In this document: positions 29,508-37,803 of the stretch, in pieces
Layout: each line of letters begins with the position of its first letter
How positions within the stretch are numbered: the first letter of the stretch is position 1
Made by a program: the position numbers and the translations under genes
From: an uncultured Acetobacteraceae bacterium
Lineage (GTDB): Bacteria; Pseudomonadota; Alphaproteobacteria; Acetobacterales; Acetobacteraceae
NCBI GenBank assembly: GCA_943912335.1
Contig: CALTUD010000020.1
Coordinates: 10,929 to 74,928 of the forward strand
Direction of reading: 5' to 3'
Length of the DNA stretch: 64,000 bases
Notes under the pieces: generated by a model
The model's input: the letters and a program-made list of their open reading frames with translations, nothing else
What the model was told of the DNA's origin: nothing
Databases searched by the model: none

Positions 29508-29846
29508 TCAGTGCTGCGGCTGGTCGGCGGCCGGCGTCGCGGGAGCAGCCGTGGCGGGTGCGGCGGCGGCAGCCGGCGGCGTCTTGCCGTCATTGGCGTG
29601 CTCGGCGCGATAGGCGGCGGCGTCCTGACGCTCCTTCTTGCGATACTTGTGACGCACGTACATGCCGGTGGCGCAGCCGCCGGCGGCACCCAGAACGCCA
29701 TGATGGGCCAGATGGCCGCCGACGGCGCCGGCCGCACCGTATTTCAGGCAGCCGCCCGGCTCGGCCAGGGCGGGCGCCGCCGGAAGCACGGCGGCACCCA
29801 GGAACAGGGCCAGCGCGGCGCGGGCGGTGGAGCGTTTGAACTGCAT
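29508..29846 (-). CDS. Small exported glycine/alanine-rich protein
   Basis: A 112-aa protein with a clear Sec signal peptide (cleavage near PALAEPG, residue 27). The mature part starts with a Gly-rich hydrophobic stretch (YGAAGAVGGHLAHHGVLGAA, reminiscent of glycine-zipper segments), then a basic patch (YVRHKYRKKER) and an Ala/Pro/Thr tail. Two cysteines lie in CLKYGAAG and GGCATG. Not assigned to a named family. It ends at the shared terminator with the psp operon. Confidence 0.7.
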   Translation of the reverse strand: MQFKRSTARAALALFLGAAVLPAAPALAEPGGCLKYGAAGAVGGHLAHHGVLGAAGGCATGMYVRHKYRKKERQDAAAYRAEHANDGKTPPAAAAAPATAAPATPAADQPQH

Positions 29847-29985
29847 GATGAGCCTTCGCGTCTGATGATGGACCGCAAACGTCGCAAACCATGTCCGGCT
29901 GCATCGCTTGCGTAATAAAACACGAGGATGGAACGGGGAGATCGTGGCGAAGCGGCGGCGAAGCGGAGGTGTTTCCGTGAAGTCC

Positions 29986-30621
29986 TCAGCCCGGCAGCAA
30001 ACGGAACAGCCGCGTCGGCCGCATTTCGCGATCCTCCAGCTCCAGGGAGGTTGGCACGTCGAAGGCGGCGATCGGTTCCAGACCGTCCGATGGCAGATAG
30101 GCGCGCCCCGGATCCGCCACCCACACCTCGGTTTCCCCGGCGAGACGGCGCAGCCAGGGCAGGATATGCCGCGTCATCGGCGCCTCGTAGCAGACGTCGC
30201 CGCACAGGATCAGATCCCAGTCCGACGGCGCGCCCACCACGTCGCGGCCGAGCGGTGAAACCGTCACGCCATTCAGGGACGCGTTCAGCGCGATCGCGGC
30301 GATCGCCATCGGGTCGATCTCGGCCGCGTCTACGGACGCGGCACCGGACAGGGCGGCGGCGATCGCGGCGATGCCGCCGCCTGCCGCGAAATCCAGCACG
30401 CGCCTGCCGCGCACCAGCTCCGGCCGGTCGAGCAGATGCCGGCTCAACGCCTGTCCGCCCGGCCAGGCGAAGGCCCAGAACGGCGGTTCCACGCCGCTGC
30501 GCTCCAGCCACGCCTCCGAGGCCTGCCAGATCGGCGTGATCTCGGTGGCCAGATGCAGCCGGATCTCCGGCACCAGGGGCGCGGTGGCGATGGCGGTGTG
30601 GGCGGCAATGAAATCCTGCAT
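29986..30621 (-). CDS. Class I methyltransferase, ETFB-lysine methyltransferase type
   Basis: A 211-aa SAM-dependent enzyme of the METTL20/Nnt1 group, which methylates lysines of the electron-transfer flavoprotein beta subunit in characterised members. Seen: VPEIRLHLATEITPIWQASE, FWAFAWPGGQALSRHLLD, SAM loop VLDFAAGGGIAAIAAA, and DLILCGDVCYE (post-II motif). Start taken at ATG 30621 where family homology begins (MQDFIAAHT); an ATG 15 codons upstream is possible. Stands alone between small exported-protein genes. Substrate is inferred from the family only. Confidence 0.8.
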   Translation of the reverse strand: MQDFIAAHTAIATAPLVPEIRLHLATEITPIWQASEAWLERSGVEPPFWAFAWPGGQALSRHLLDRPELVRGRRVLDFAAGGGIAAIAAALSGAASVDAAEIDPMAIAAIALNASLNGVTVSPLGRDVVGAPSDWDLILCGDVCYEAPMTRHILPWLRRLAGETEVWVADPGRAYLPSDGLEPIAAFDVPTSLELEDREMRPTRLFRLLPG

Positions 30622-30769
30622 CGCGCCTATCTGCCCGAATGGCGTCCGACGCGCATCCCCCGGCATCCCGGGTTACGTTCGGTCACCACGAGCCGGGAGA
30701 TGCGGTTACGAAGCCGGGTCATGGTCGGGCCATGCCTCGTTCCGGGGCACCCTGCCGAATGGACATACC

Positions 30770-31246
30770 ATGATCAAGAAAACCACCCTCGCGGCCCTGT
30801 CGCTCGGCGCCATGCTCGGCGTGGCGACGCTCGGCACCGCCCGTGCCGAACACGGCGCGGGCTTCTGGCACCACGATCCGCTCTTCGCCGGCGTCACCCT
30901 CACCGACGCCCAGCAGCAGAAGATCGATGCGCTCCGGAAGGCTGACCGTCAGGCCAACAAAGGTCTGTTCGAGCAGGTCCGCGCGATCAACAAGAAGATC
31001 GACGCCGCCCTGCTGGCGCCCGGCCCGGTGAGCGAGGCCAATCTGGCGCCGCTGGTGCAGCAGAAGGCGGCGCTGATGGCGCAGCTGGACAGCGCGCATC
31101 TGTCGCAGGAGATCGCCGCGCGCAACCTGCTGACCGACGATCAGATCGCCATCGCCGCCAGCACCAAGGCCAAGCTGGAGTCGCTCCGCGAGCAGGAACA
31201 CGCGCTGCACGCTGCAGGCAACGCGCCGGCGCCGTCCGGGAACTGA
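30770..31246 (+). CDS. Spy/CpxP-like periplasmic LTxxQ-motif protein
   Basis: A 158-aa exported helical protein: signal peptide 1-26 (cleavage near ARAEH), one LTxxQ-type motif as LTDAQQQK and a second as LTDDQI, and a body of amphipathic helices rich in Lys, Ala and Gln. This matches the Spy/CpxP family of ATP-independent chaperones that bind unfolded envelope proteins or metals. Its 3' end is 2 bp from the convergent receiver gene. No cognate two-component system is obvious next to it. Confidence 0.8.
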   Translation: MIKKTTLAALSLGAMLGVATLGTARAEHGAGFWHHDPLFAGVTLTDAQQQKIDALRKADRQANKGLFEQVRAINKKIDAALLAPGPVSEANLAPLVQQKAALMAQLDSAHLSQEIAARNLLTDDQIAIAASTKAKLESLREQEHALHAAGNAPAPSGN

Positions 31247-31248
31247 TC

Positions 31249-31623
31249 TCAGTTCATCAGCGTCCGCGCGAGCTCCACCAGCTCGTGCGGACGATAAGGC
31301 TTCTGCAGCAGCGAGAAGTTCAGCTCCGTGCGCCAGCTCTGCCGGAACACGTCGGGACGGCCGGACACGATCACCACCGGCAGGGCGGGCGCCTTCTCGC
31401 GGATGCGCTTGGCCAGGGCGCCCCCATCCATCTGGCCCGGCATGTTGAAATCCGTCACCAGCATGGTGAAATGCTTCGGGCGCTGATCGAACAGATCCAT
31501 CGCCTCCTGGCCGCTGGACGCACCTACCACATCGAAGCCCGCGTCCCGCAGACTCTCGCTCATGATCTCCCGGATCAGCTCCTCGTCTTCCACCAGAAGA
31601 ATACACACGTCGCTTCGTCCCAC
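31249..31623 (-). CDS. Single-domain response regulator (receiver)
   Basis: A 124-aa CheY-like protein consisting only of a receiver domain: acidic pocket VEDEE (11-15), phospho-acceptor Asp58 in LVTDFNMPG, Thr/Ser switch in VIVSGRPD and Lys in LLQKPYRP. It has no output domain. The GTG at 31623 overlaps a GGGAGG, so the exact start is slightly uncertain. It is divergent from a LOV-domain histidine kinase with under 100 bp between, and is the likely phosphate acceptor of that kinase. Confidence 0.88.
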   Translation of the reverse strand: MGRSDVCILLVEDEELIREIMSESLRDAGFDVVGASSGQEAMDLFDQRPKHFTMLVTDFNMPGQMDGGALAKRIREKAPALPVVIVSGRPDVFRQSWRTELNFSLLQKPYRPHELVELARTLMN

Positions 31624-31719
31624 CTCCCGCAGCCCGGGTTAACCCGGAGCCAGGGCTTTGGTTCGCCGCCGACCACGCCCCCCATGACGACGAACACGGG
31701 CTGTTGTAATGTCGGCACA

Positions 31720-32934
31720 ATGACAGGAGCGAAAGACACCGTCGCGACGCCGGCCGAACCGGCGAACGAAAGGGCCTCCGTCCCGCTCCCGACGCAGGCC
31801 GGCGGGCCCGGGATCATCCGCAGCCCGGGGCTGGACGGCCATGGCGACGTGTTCTTCGCCGCCATGCAGCTCAGCCGCATGGCCATGTGCCTCACCGATC
31901 CCACCCTGCCGGACGAGCCGATCGTCTTCTGCAACCAGGCGTTCGAGGAACTCACAGGCTACACCGCGGCGGAGGCGGTCGGCCGCAATTGCCGCTTCCT
32001 CCAGGGCGCCGACACCGACCGCGCCGCCGTCTCCTCCATCCTCCCGCGTCTTCGGAACGGCGAGGACGTGCGGATCGAGGTGGTGAACTACCGCAAGGAC
32101 GGCTCCGCCTTCTGGAACGAGCTGTCGATCTCGCCGATCCGCGACCAGGCCGGCGCCACGCGCTACCATTTCGCCAGCCAGGCCGACGTCACCCGCAGGC
32201 GCGAAGCCGAAACCGTGCTGCGCCAGTCGCAGCGCATGGAAGCGCTGGGCGGCATGGCGGCCAGCGTCGCGCACGAGTTCAACAACCTGATGACCATCGT
32301 GCTGGCCAATCTGGAGCGCGCGGCCGACGGAGAGGACGCCGAACGCCGGCGCCGCCAGATCGACCGGGCGAGCTGGGGCGCCCAGCGCGCCGCGCGCCTC
32401 ACCGGCCAGATGCTGCGTTTCGCCCGGCGCCAGTTCCACGACTCCGAGGTGATGGACGTGAACCGCACCATCGCCGATTGCGACGTGATCCTGGACCAGA
32501 TGGCCGGCGAACAGGTCGCGGTGCATCTGGCCCTGGCCGGCGAGCCCCTGTTCGCCGCCCTGGATGCCGGCCAGCTCGAGCTGGTGCTGCTGAATCTGGT
32601 GCGCAACGCGTCCGACGCGTCCGAGCCGGGCCAGGCGGTCCGCATCTCCACCGGCCTGATCGAACAGGACGGCGAGGCGGCGGTGGAGATCGCGGTGGCG
32701 GATGAAGGCAGCGGCATGCCGCCTCTGGTGCTGCGACGCGCGACCGAAGCCTTCTTCACCACCAAGGGGCCCGGCAAGGGCACCGGCCTCGGCCTGTCCA
32801 TGGTGCGTCGCTTCACGGAGCAATGCGGCGGACGCCTGCTGATCGACAGCCGGGAAGGCGAGGGCACCATCGTGCGCCTGCGCTTCCCCCGTCAGGCGCC
32901 GCCCGCACCGGCCGAGGCTACGCCGCCCGCTTGA
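31720..32934 (+). CDS. LOV-domain sensor histidine kinase (blue-light receptor type)
   Basis: A 404-aa soluble kinase. Residues 55-160 form a LOV-type PAS domain with the flavin-adduct motif GRNCRFLQG (Cys91), FMN-contacting Asn123 (NYRKDG) and Asn133 (FWNELSISPI) and the signal-relay Gln154 (FASQADVT). The DHp helix has His185 in SVAHEFNNL. The ATPase domain shows NLVRNASDAS, DEGSGMPP and GTGLGLSMV. All residues needed for a light-regulated kinase are present. Start ATG 31720; an ATG 12 codons earlier is possible. It faces the receiver gene and its 3' end overlaps an AI-2E permease gene by 17 bp. Confidence 0.92.
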   Translation: MTGAKDTVATPAEPANERASVPLPTQAGGPGIIRSPGLDGHGDVFFAAMQLSRMAMCLTDPTLPDEPIVFCNQAFEELTGYTAAEAVGRNCRFLQGADTDRAAVSSILPRLRNGEDVRIEVVNYRKDGSAFWNELSISPIRDQAGATRYHFASQADVTRRREAETVLRQSQRMEALGGMAASVAHEFNNLMTIVLANLERAADGEDAERRRRQIDRASWGAQRAARLTGQMLRFARRQFHDSEVMDVNRTIADCDVILDQMAGEQVAVHLALAGEPLFAALDAGQLELVLLNLVRNASDASEPGQAVRISTGLIEQDGEAAVEIAVADEGSGMPPLVLRRATEAFFTTKGPGKGTGLGLSMVRRFTEQCGGRLLIDSREGEGTIVRLRFPRQAPPAPAEATPPA

Positions 32935-34123
32935 ACGGCAAGGCGGTCTGGATACGCCCCTTGCGCGGCGCGCCGCCGACGATGTGGCCGATCGCGGTCA
33001 GGCTTTCCACATGGTCGCAGACGATCTTGAACACGGCCAGAAGCGGCACGCTCAGGAACGCGCCGGGAATCCCCCAGAGCCAGTCCCAGAACAACAGAGA
33101 TGCCATCACCAGCACCGGATTCAGCGTGAACCGCTTGGCCAGAAGCATCGGCGTGATGGTCTCGCCTTCCAGCAGATGGATGGCGAAATAGATCGCCGGC
33201 GGCAGCAGCGCGTGCAGAGGCGAGGGGAAGGTGAACAGCCCCACGAAGAAATACACGATGATGCCGGTGAACGGGCCGATGATCGGGATGTAGTTCAGCA
33301 GGAACGCCAGCACCCCCCACAGCAGCGGGTTCGGCAGACCGAGCAGCCAGCACTGCACGAAGTTCAGCACGCCCACCAGCAGGTTCATCACCGTGATGGT
33401 GGCCAGATACAAAGACACGTTGCGCTCGATCTCGGACGCGATCTGCACCGTGCGACGCTTGTCGGCGAAGGTCGGCATGATCTCCACGAAGCGCCGGAGC
33501 AGGCTGTCGCCCTCGTAGAGCAGGAAGAACAGCAGCAGCAGCATGGAGAAGAGCTGGCCGAGAAAGGCGCGCGTGCCGATCAGGATGCTCGATCCGACCG
33601 AGGTCAGCCCGGGACTGCCTGCCTGCTGCACGGTCAGGACGCGTCCACCACCGCCGCCGCCGGTCTCGAACAGCCGGCCGATCTTGTCCATGCCGGTCTG
33701 GATGGCGTGGATCGGATGGTTCAGGAACGACAGCTTGTGCTGCAGCGCCGGCAGGCTTTCCGGCGCCTTGGAGATCCAGCCCGAGGCCGGCACCGAGATC
33801 GCCGCGCCGATCGCGCCCACCACCCCGAACAGAAGCCCGATCAGCAGCAGCGCCGCCAGCACCTTGGGGATATGCAGCCGGTTGTGCAGAAACCGCATCG
33901 GCCCGCTCAGCAGCAGGTTCAGAACAGCGGCCAGAACGAAAGGCAGCACGATGTCGGAGGTGAAATACAGCGTGTAGAACACCGCCAGCACGGTCAGGAT
34001 CAGAATGCAGACCGACATCAGGCTGAGCCCGCCGCTCTGCCGGTGCGCCAGCACGGAGGCCTGGGCCCTGATCTGCTCCGTGCGCGACGAGATCACGGGG
34101 TCGTCGCTGTTGATCGGGTCCAT
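32918..34123 (-). CDS. AI-2E family (PerM-like) transporter
   Basis: A 401-aa inner-membrane protein with eight predicted helices in the AI-2E exporter pattern: two N-terminal helix pairs, a long periplasmic helical region (about 120-200), then NYIPIIGPFTG and the C-terminal LLEGETITPMLLAKRF and WDWLWGIPGAFLSVPLL motifs. An unusual Gly/Val-rich loop (GGGGGGRVLTV) lies near 170. Family members export autoinducer-2 or act as sodium/proton antiporters; none is proven here. A second, fused paralogue is at 51.2 kb. Confidence 0.88.
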   Translation of the reverse strand: MDPINSDDPVISSRTEQIRAQASVLAHRQSGGLSLMSVCILILTVLAVFYTLYFTSDIVLPFVLAAVLNLLLSGPMRFLHNRLHIPKVLAALLLIGLLFGVVGAIGAAISVPASGWISKAPESLPALQHKLSFLNHPIHAIQTGMDKIGRLFETGGGGGGRVLTVQQAGSPGLTSVGSSILIGTRAFLGQLFSMLLLLFFLLYEGDSLLRRFVEIMPTFADKRRTVQIASEIERNVSLYLATITVMNLLVGVLNFVQCWLLGLPNPLLWGVLAFLLNYIPIIGPFTGIIVYFFVGLFTFPSPLHALLPPAIYFAIHLLEGETITPMLLAKRFTLNPVLVMASLLFWDWLWGIPGAFLSVPLLAVFKIVCDHVESLTAIGHIVGGAPRKGRIQTALPFKRAA

Positions 34124-34264
34124 TCTGGTTCGTCGTCCGTTTCGCTGCGGCCGTGTAACGTCCGGCGACCGCGTTTGGTGACGTCGCCCCGGCGAAAATT
34201 CACTCCCGGCGCAACGATCGCGGCAACGATGGCACCGGGGGGGCAGGGGCGCGCGAGGGCTGTT

Positions 34265-34504
34265 CTAGACCTTGGCGCGGATCAACGCCGCGAGATCGCC
34301 CACCGTCTTCAGCCCGTCCACCTCGCGCGAGCGCAGCCGGATGCCGAACCGCTCCTCCACCGCGACGATGATCGTCACCATCCGCACCGAATCCCAGCCT
34401 TCCACCTGATCCGCGCTCAAATCCGGCCTGAGCCGCATCGCGTCGTCGCCGAACACCTCGCGGAAGATCTCCGTGAGACGTCCATCAATCTCTTCATCCG
34501 TCAT
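34265..34504 (-). CDS. Acyl carrier protein (phosphopantetheine-binding)
   Basis: A 79-aa free-standing carrier protein. The 4'-phosphopantetheine serine is Ser39 in EGWDSVRMV, and helix 2 and helix 3 follow as in ACPs. It is not fatty-acid AcpP (which has DSLD) and lies 12 bp behind an FkbH-like gene on the same strand, so it is the probable acceptor of the glyceryl group loaded by that enzyme. Last gene of the three-gene run. Confidence 0.9.
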   Translation of the reverse strand: MTDEEIDGRLTEIFREVFGDDAMRLRPDLSADQVEGWDSVRMVTIIVAVEERFGIRLRSREVDGLKTVGDLAALIRAKV

Positions 34505-34516
34505 GCTGGCCTGTCC

Positions 34517-36385
34517 TTATCCGTTGCGCGCGTCGGCGATGGCGATGGTGTCGGGCGCGAAATCCCGTCCGGCAAGGGCGATATGCGCCACGTGGCCGCC
34601 GCCCTCCTCGTCCGGAACGACGGTAAAGCCGAGCCCGGCATAATGTCCCGCGACCATGCCGTTCTTCGCCGTGGGCCGATAGCGCCCCGTCACGGTCTCC
34701 GCGCCACGTTCCCGCGCCGCATCGGCCACGACCTGCATGCAGGCCCGCTCCACGTCGCGTCCGAGCACGCGGCAGCTCATCAGCCAGTCCTCGATCCGGC
34801 AGACCGTGCCCTCCAGACGGGCGACGATCACGGCAACGATGCCGTTGTCGCCGAACCGGTCGGTCAAACGGAACTGGAGCGCGATCGCCGCCGGATCGTC
34901 GATCAGCCGCGCCAGCTCGGCGTCCGTGTGCCGTCGCGTGGCGAGGTTGAACTGGTTGGTCTTGTTCACCAGCTGGGCGATCCGGCCGAGACCGATGCGA
35001 TCGAACGGACTCCACACCAGACGCATCTCCAGATCGCGCAGATAGGCGCCGAGATCGGATCGTTCGGAACGCAGTGCGTCGCGGGCCTGGTTCGCCTGAT
35101 AATGGGCGGTGCGGGCCGCATCCTCGCCGGTCAGCGACAGCGCCTCGAAATAGCCCGCATCGGCCAAAAGCCCCGGCACCAGGGCCGGTTCGTCGTCCGG
35201 GACCTCCGGTACGCTCACCTCTGGCAAGGCGCTGCGCACCAGATTGCGCTCGAACGGGTTGTCGTCGAGCAGCACCAGACTGTCGAGGCCGATGTTCAGC
35301 ATCGCGGCGATCCGGCGTAAATTGGCGGCCTTGTCGTCCCAGTTGGCGACGAAGGCGGCGATGTCGCTTCGGCGCAGCAGCATCTCCGGGTGGCGCTCGA
35401 ACGCAGACAACGCGTTGTTCTCGTCGTTCTTGGAACACACGGCGAGAAGAATGCCGCGTTCCGCGAGGCGTTTTGCATGACGCTGCACGGACAGGAACGC
35501 CTCGCCCTCGGCGCTGCCCTGGCCGATCACGATGCCGTCCAGCCCGTCATCGCCGATCACCCCGCCCCAGAGCGTGTTGTCCAGGTCCAGGACCAGGCAT
35601 TTGGCCGACCGGCCCTGCTGGGCTGCGAGCACACGGCCCACCAGATCGCCATACACCGGCGCCGCGACCGGACGCACCTCCTGCTTGGCGCGATGCCACA
35701 GAACCGGGTCGCACCAGTCCCGCAACCCGTCCCGGGCGGCGCGCTGGTCCACCGACACCAGATGCACGCCGGCCGAGATCGCTTCGTCGCGCAGGGCCGC
35801 GTTGATGCGTTCCGCCGCCCCGGCCGGAGACCCGGCATGGCGGTGCTCGTTGCTGCCCAGCAGCGCCGGCTCGGTCGGCAGAACGGTCTGCTGCAGAACC
35901 GTCGCGTTCCAGTGCGTCCGCGCCAGCGACCAGCATCGGCGCATCAACGCGATCGCGTCCTCCGGCGAGCGGCCGGCCAGATGCGGCATGTCGAACGCGA
36001 ACAGCACCGTATCCGGCGCGAAGGCGTGCAGGGCGGAACCGGTCTCCTCCAGCTCCTGCTGATACTGGCCATACTCGCCCTGGAAGAGCTGCAGCCAGAT
36101 GTTCCGCCTGAGGGCCGCGACGCGCAGCCCGGCGGCGAGATGGGTGGCGGTGGAGGACGACAGCAGCGCCAGACGCACCGGACGGGTCGGCAGCCCCTCC
36201 GGCGGAGCCGAGGCGAAATGACGCAGGAACAGCCGGTCCAGACGCTCGGTCTTTAGGAAATCCAGGCGCAGATTGGCGAGCGACACCAGCGCCGGCCACG
36301 CCACCCGGTCCTGCGCTTCCAGCGCCTTGATCCGATCGGGGAACAACCCCGCCTCGGGGAGCCAGTCGAGTTCGGGCTTCGTCAT
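34517..36385 (-). CDS. FkbH-like HAD-IIIC family protein
   Basis: A 622-aa three-part enzyme. An N-terminal SGNH-like part (about 70-250, LALLSSSTATHLAAGL) is followed by a HAD domain with catalytic CLVLDLDNTLWGG (267-271), CSKNDENN and LDDNPFERN, and by a GNAT-like C-terminal region (MVAGHYAGLGF). FkbH proteins take D-1,3-bisphosphoglycerate, dephosphorylate it and attach a glyceryl thioester to an ACP. The adjacent ACP gene fits. No polyketide synthase or NRPS genes are in the window, so the use of the glyceryl unit is unknown. Confidence 0.9.
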   Translation of the reverse strand: MTKPELDWLPEAGLFPDRIKALEAQDRVAWPALVSLANLRLDFLKTERLDRLFLRHFASAPPEGLPTRPVRLALLSSSTATHLAAGLRVAALRRNIWLQLFQGEYGQYQQELEETGSALHAFAPDTVLFAFDMPHLAGRSPEDAIALMRRCWSLARTHWNATVLQQTVLPTEPALLGSNEHRHAGSPAGAAERINAALRDEAISAGVHLVSVDQRAARDGLRDWCDPVLWHRAKQEVRPVAAPVYGDLVGRVLAAQQGRSAKCLVLDLDNTLWGGVIGDDGLDGIVIGQGSAEGEAFLSVQRHAKRLAERGILLAVCSKNDENNALSAFERHPEMLLRRSDIAAFVANWDDKAANLRRIAAMLNIGLDSLVLLDDNPFERNLVRSALPEVSVPEVPDDEPALVPGLLADAGYFEALSLTGEDAARTAHYQANQARDALRSERSDLGAYLRDLEMRLVWSPFDRIGLGRIAQLVNKTNQFNLATRRHTDAELARLIDDPAAIALQFRLTDRFGDNGIVAVIVARLEGTVCRIEDWLMSCRVLGRDVERACMQVVADAARERGAETVTGRYRPTAKNGMVAGHYAGLGFTVVPDEEGGGHVAHIALAGRDFAPDTIAIADARNG

Positions 36386-36416
36386 TCGGCTTCTCCCCGC
36401 CTGCCGGCCGACCCGA

Positions 36417-37577
36417 TCAAACGGAACCGGCGATCTGGAACGCGGCCGCCGCGCGACGGCACAGCAACAGCCAGTGATCCGGATCGAAATGCTGCGGATC
36501 GCCGTGCGGATTGGCCGAGTACCCGCGCAACACCCCGGGCGCCACCCATTCCACACTGCCGGCCGGCCGGTCCGGCACGCAGCGCGTTACCCAGAACAGC
36601 TTGTTCGGCGCATGACGGCTCAACGCCTGGCTGAGCGCCAGTACCTCGGCCGGATCGGCATGGTCCGCGTCCTTGCGGACCCAGATCTTCTCGCCGTCTT
36701 CCAGATCCTCGACGATCTTGCGGGACAGAAACCGCAGCTTGGTCTCGTTGTCGCGGATCACGTCCGCCTCGGCGTGCTCCGGCGGCCCCCGGAAGGTGTG
36801 GAAGCTGTACTGGTAGCGGTTGTCGGCCAGATAGAATTCGTGAACCCGCTCGGGCTCTTCCGGCGGCCGGATGCGCATCCAGATCGTTTCCGTCGCGGTG
36901 ATCGTGCCCGGTTCGCCCAGCCTGCGGAAATCGCCGTCCAGCAGATCCAGCAGATTGCCGGAATGGCGAACCCCGGCGAAATTCAGCAGGCCGATCCGGT
37001 TGATGCCGAAATGCCGCTGCACGAAGCCGAACTCGCAATCGTTCCCCAGGCTTTCGAACCCGCCGAGCAGGGCGGCCGGATCGTCCGGCAGTGCCGCGGT
37101 CGCGGCCGGTGCGCCGAGATCGAGACCGCAGCCGGCCAGCTCCAGATGGTGCGGCCGCGCCTGCGCGCAGGCGACGGGATCGAAGGCGAGGCTCAGGATC
37201 GCCCGATCCCCCTGCAGCGCCTCGCCGGGGATCTCGAACGCCAGCCCGGTCGGCGCGTCGCCCCGCTCGCTCAGGGCATGGCGGCCCAGCACCCAGCCAT
37301 CGACCAACACGGTCAGTACGCCGGCCGGATCGGTGTCGCGAAGCCGGAGAGACAGCCGCGCCCGCTGCGGCCTGTAAGGCAGATCGAACGCGATCTCCGC
37401 CACCGCCCCGGTTGCGAACACGCGCATCGCCGCCGCCCCGTCCGTGACGCGCGCGGCGGCGAAATTCGGCGTCGCGGTTCTGCGCCGCCAGCCTTGTCCA
37501 AGCGCCGCGGCCGTTTCCGCGGTGAACGGATCGAGCCGCAGCGTGGTCGGCAGGCAGCCCATCCGTCCCATCGTCAT
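36417..37577 (-). CDS. Unassigned protein of the FkbH-ACP operon (DUF1796-like C-terminal half)
   Basis: A 386-aa soluble protein upstream of and on the same strand as the FkbH gene (31 bp gap). The first 150 residues look like a beta-rich domain (ARLSLRLRDTDPAGVLTVLV). The second half begins FESLGNDCEFGFVQRHFGI, a signature I associate with papain-like DUF1796 proteins that occur near glycan-synthesis genes, and has YQYSFHTFRGP and KLFWVTRC. I see Cys and His that could form an active site but cannot assign one. Its role in using or making the glyceryl-ACP product is only inferred from position. Confidence 0.75.
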   Translation of the reverse strand: MTMGRMGCLPTTLRLDPFTAETAAALGQGWRRRTATPNFAAARVTDGAAAMRVFATGAVAEIAFDLPYRPQRARLSLRLRDTDPAGVLTVLVDGWVLGRHALSERGDAPTGLAFEIPGEALQGDRAILSLAFDPVACAQARPHHLELAGCGLDLGAPAATAALPDDPAALLGGFESLGNDCEFGFVQRHFGINRIGLLNFAGVRHSGNLLDLLDGDFRRLGEPGTITATETIWMRIRPPEEPERVHEFYLADNRYQYSFHTFRGPPEHAEADVIRDNETKLRFLSRKIVEDLEDGEKIWVRKDADHADPAEVLALSQALSRHAPNKLFWVTRCVPDRPAGSVEWVAPGVLRGYSANPHGDPQHFDPDHWLLLCRRAAAAFQIAGSV

Positions 37578-37671
37578 GTCCGAATTCCGTGCTGCAAACC
37601 GTCCTCGCTTGCCAATTCATAGAACATATCGGAAGCGGTCGGAACCGTGCTGTTGTCTGCAAGGAAGAGAC

Positions 37672-37787
37672 CTTCTTTTTCTGAAGAAAAAGAAGCAAAA
37701 AGACTTCTATCCATTCACGGTGAATGACTGATAGTGTATACCATCTAACATTCAAAAGTTCTTTGGTTCTTTCTTTCAAGAAAGAAC
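37672..37787. repeat. Paired-hairpin dispersed element, copy 2
   Basis: Hairpin B (37672-37695; arms CTTCTTTTTC/GAAAAAGAAG, loop TGAA) and hairpin A (37766-37787; arms GTTCTTTCTT/AAGAAAGAAC) are separated by 70 bp. Boxes CAAAAAGACTT and AAGTTCTTTG border the spacer, whose middle holds its own small stem (CATTCA cgg TGAATG). Orientation is opposite to copy 1 and the same as copy 3. It lies between chvG and the FkbH operon. Confidence 0.85.
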
Positions 37788-37803
37788 ATCGCTTCTCTTT
37801 TCG

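Noticed and set aside
29508..29846. Interpreting the Gly-rich small exported protein as a bacteriocin
   Set aside because: No double-glycine leader, immunity or export genes are adjacent; it has an ordinary Sec leader.
36382..37779. Alternative minus-strand frame overlapping the FkbH-operon upstream gene and starting in the hairpin repeat
   Set aside because: It starts within the AT-rich repeat, lacks family motifs and overlaps the better-supported 386-aa frame.
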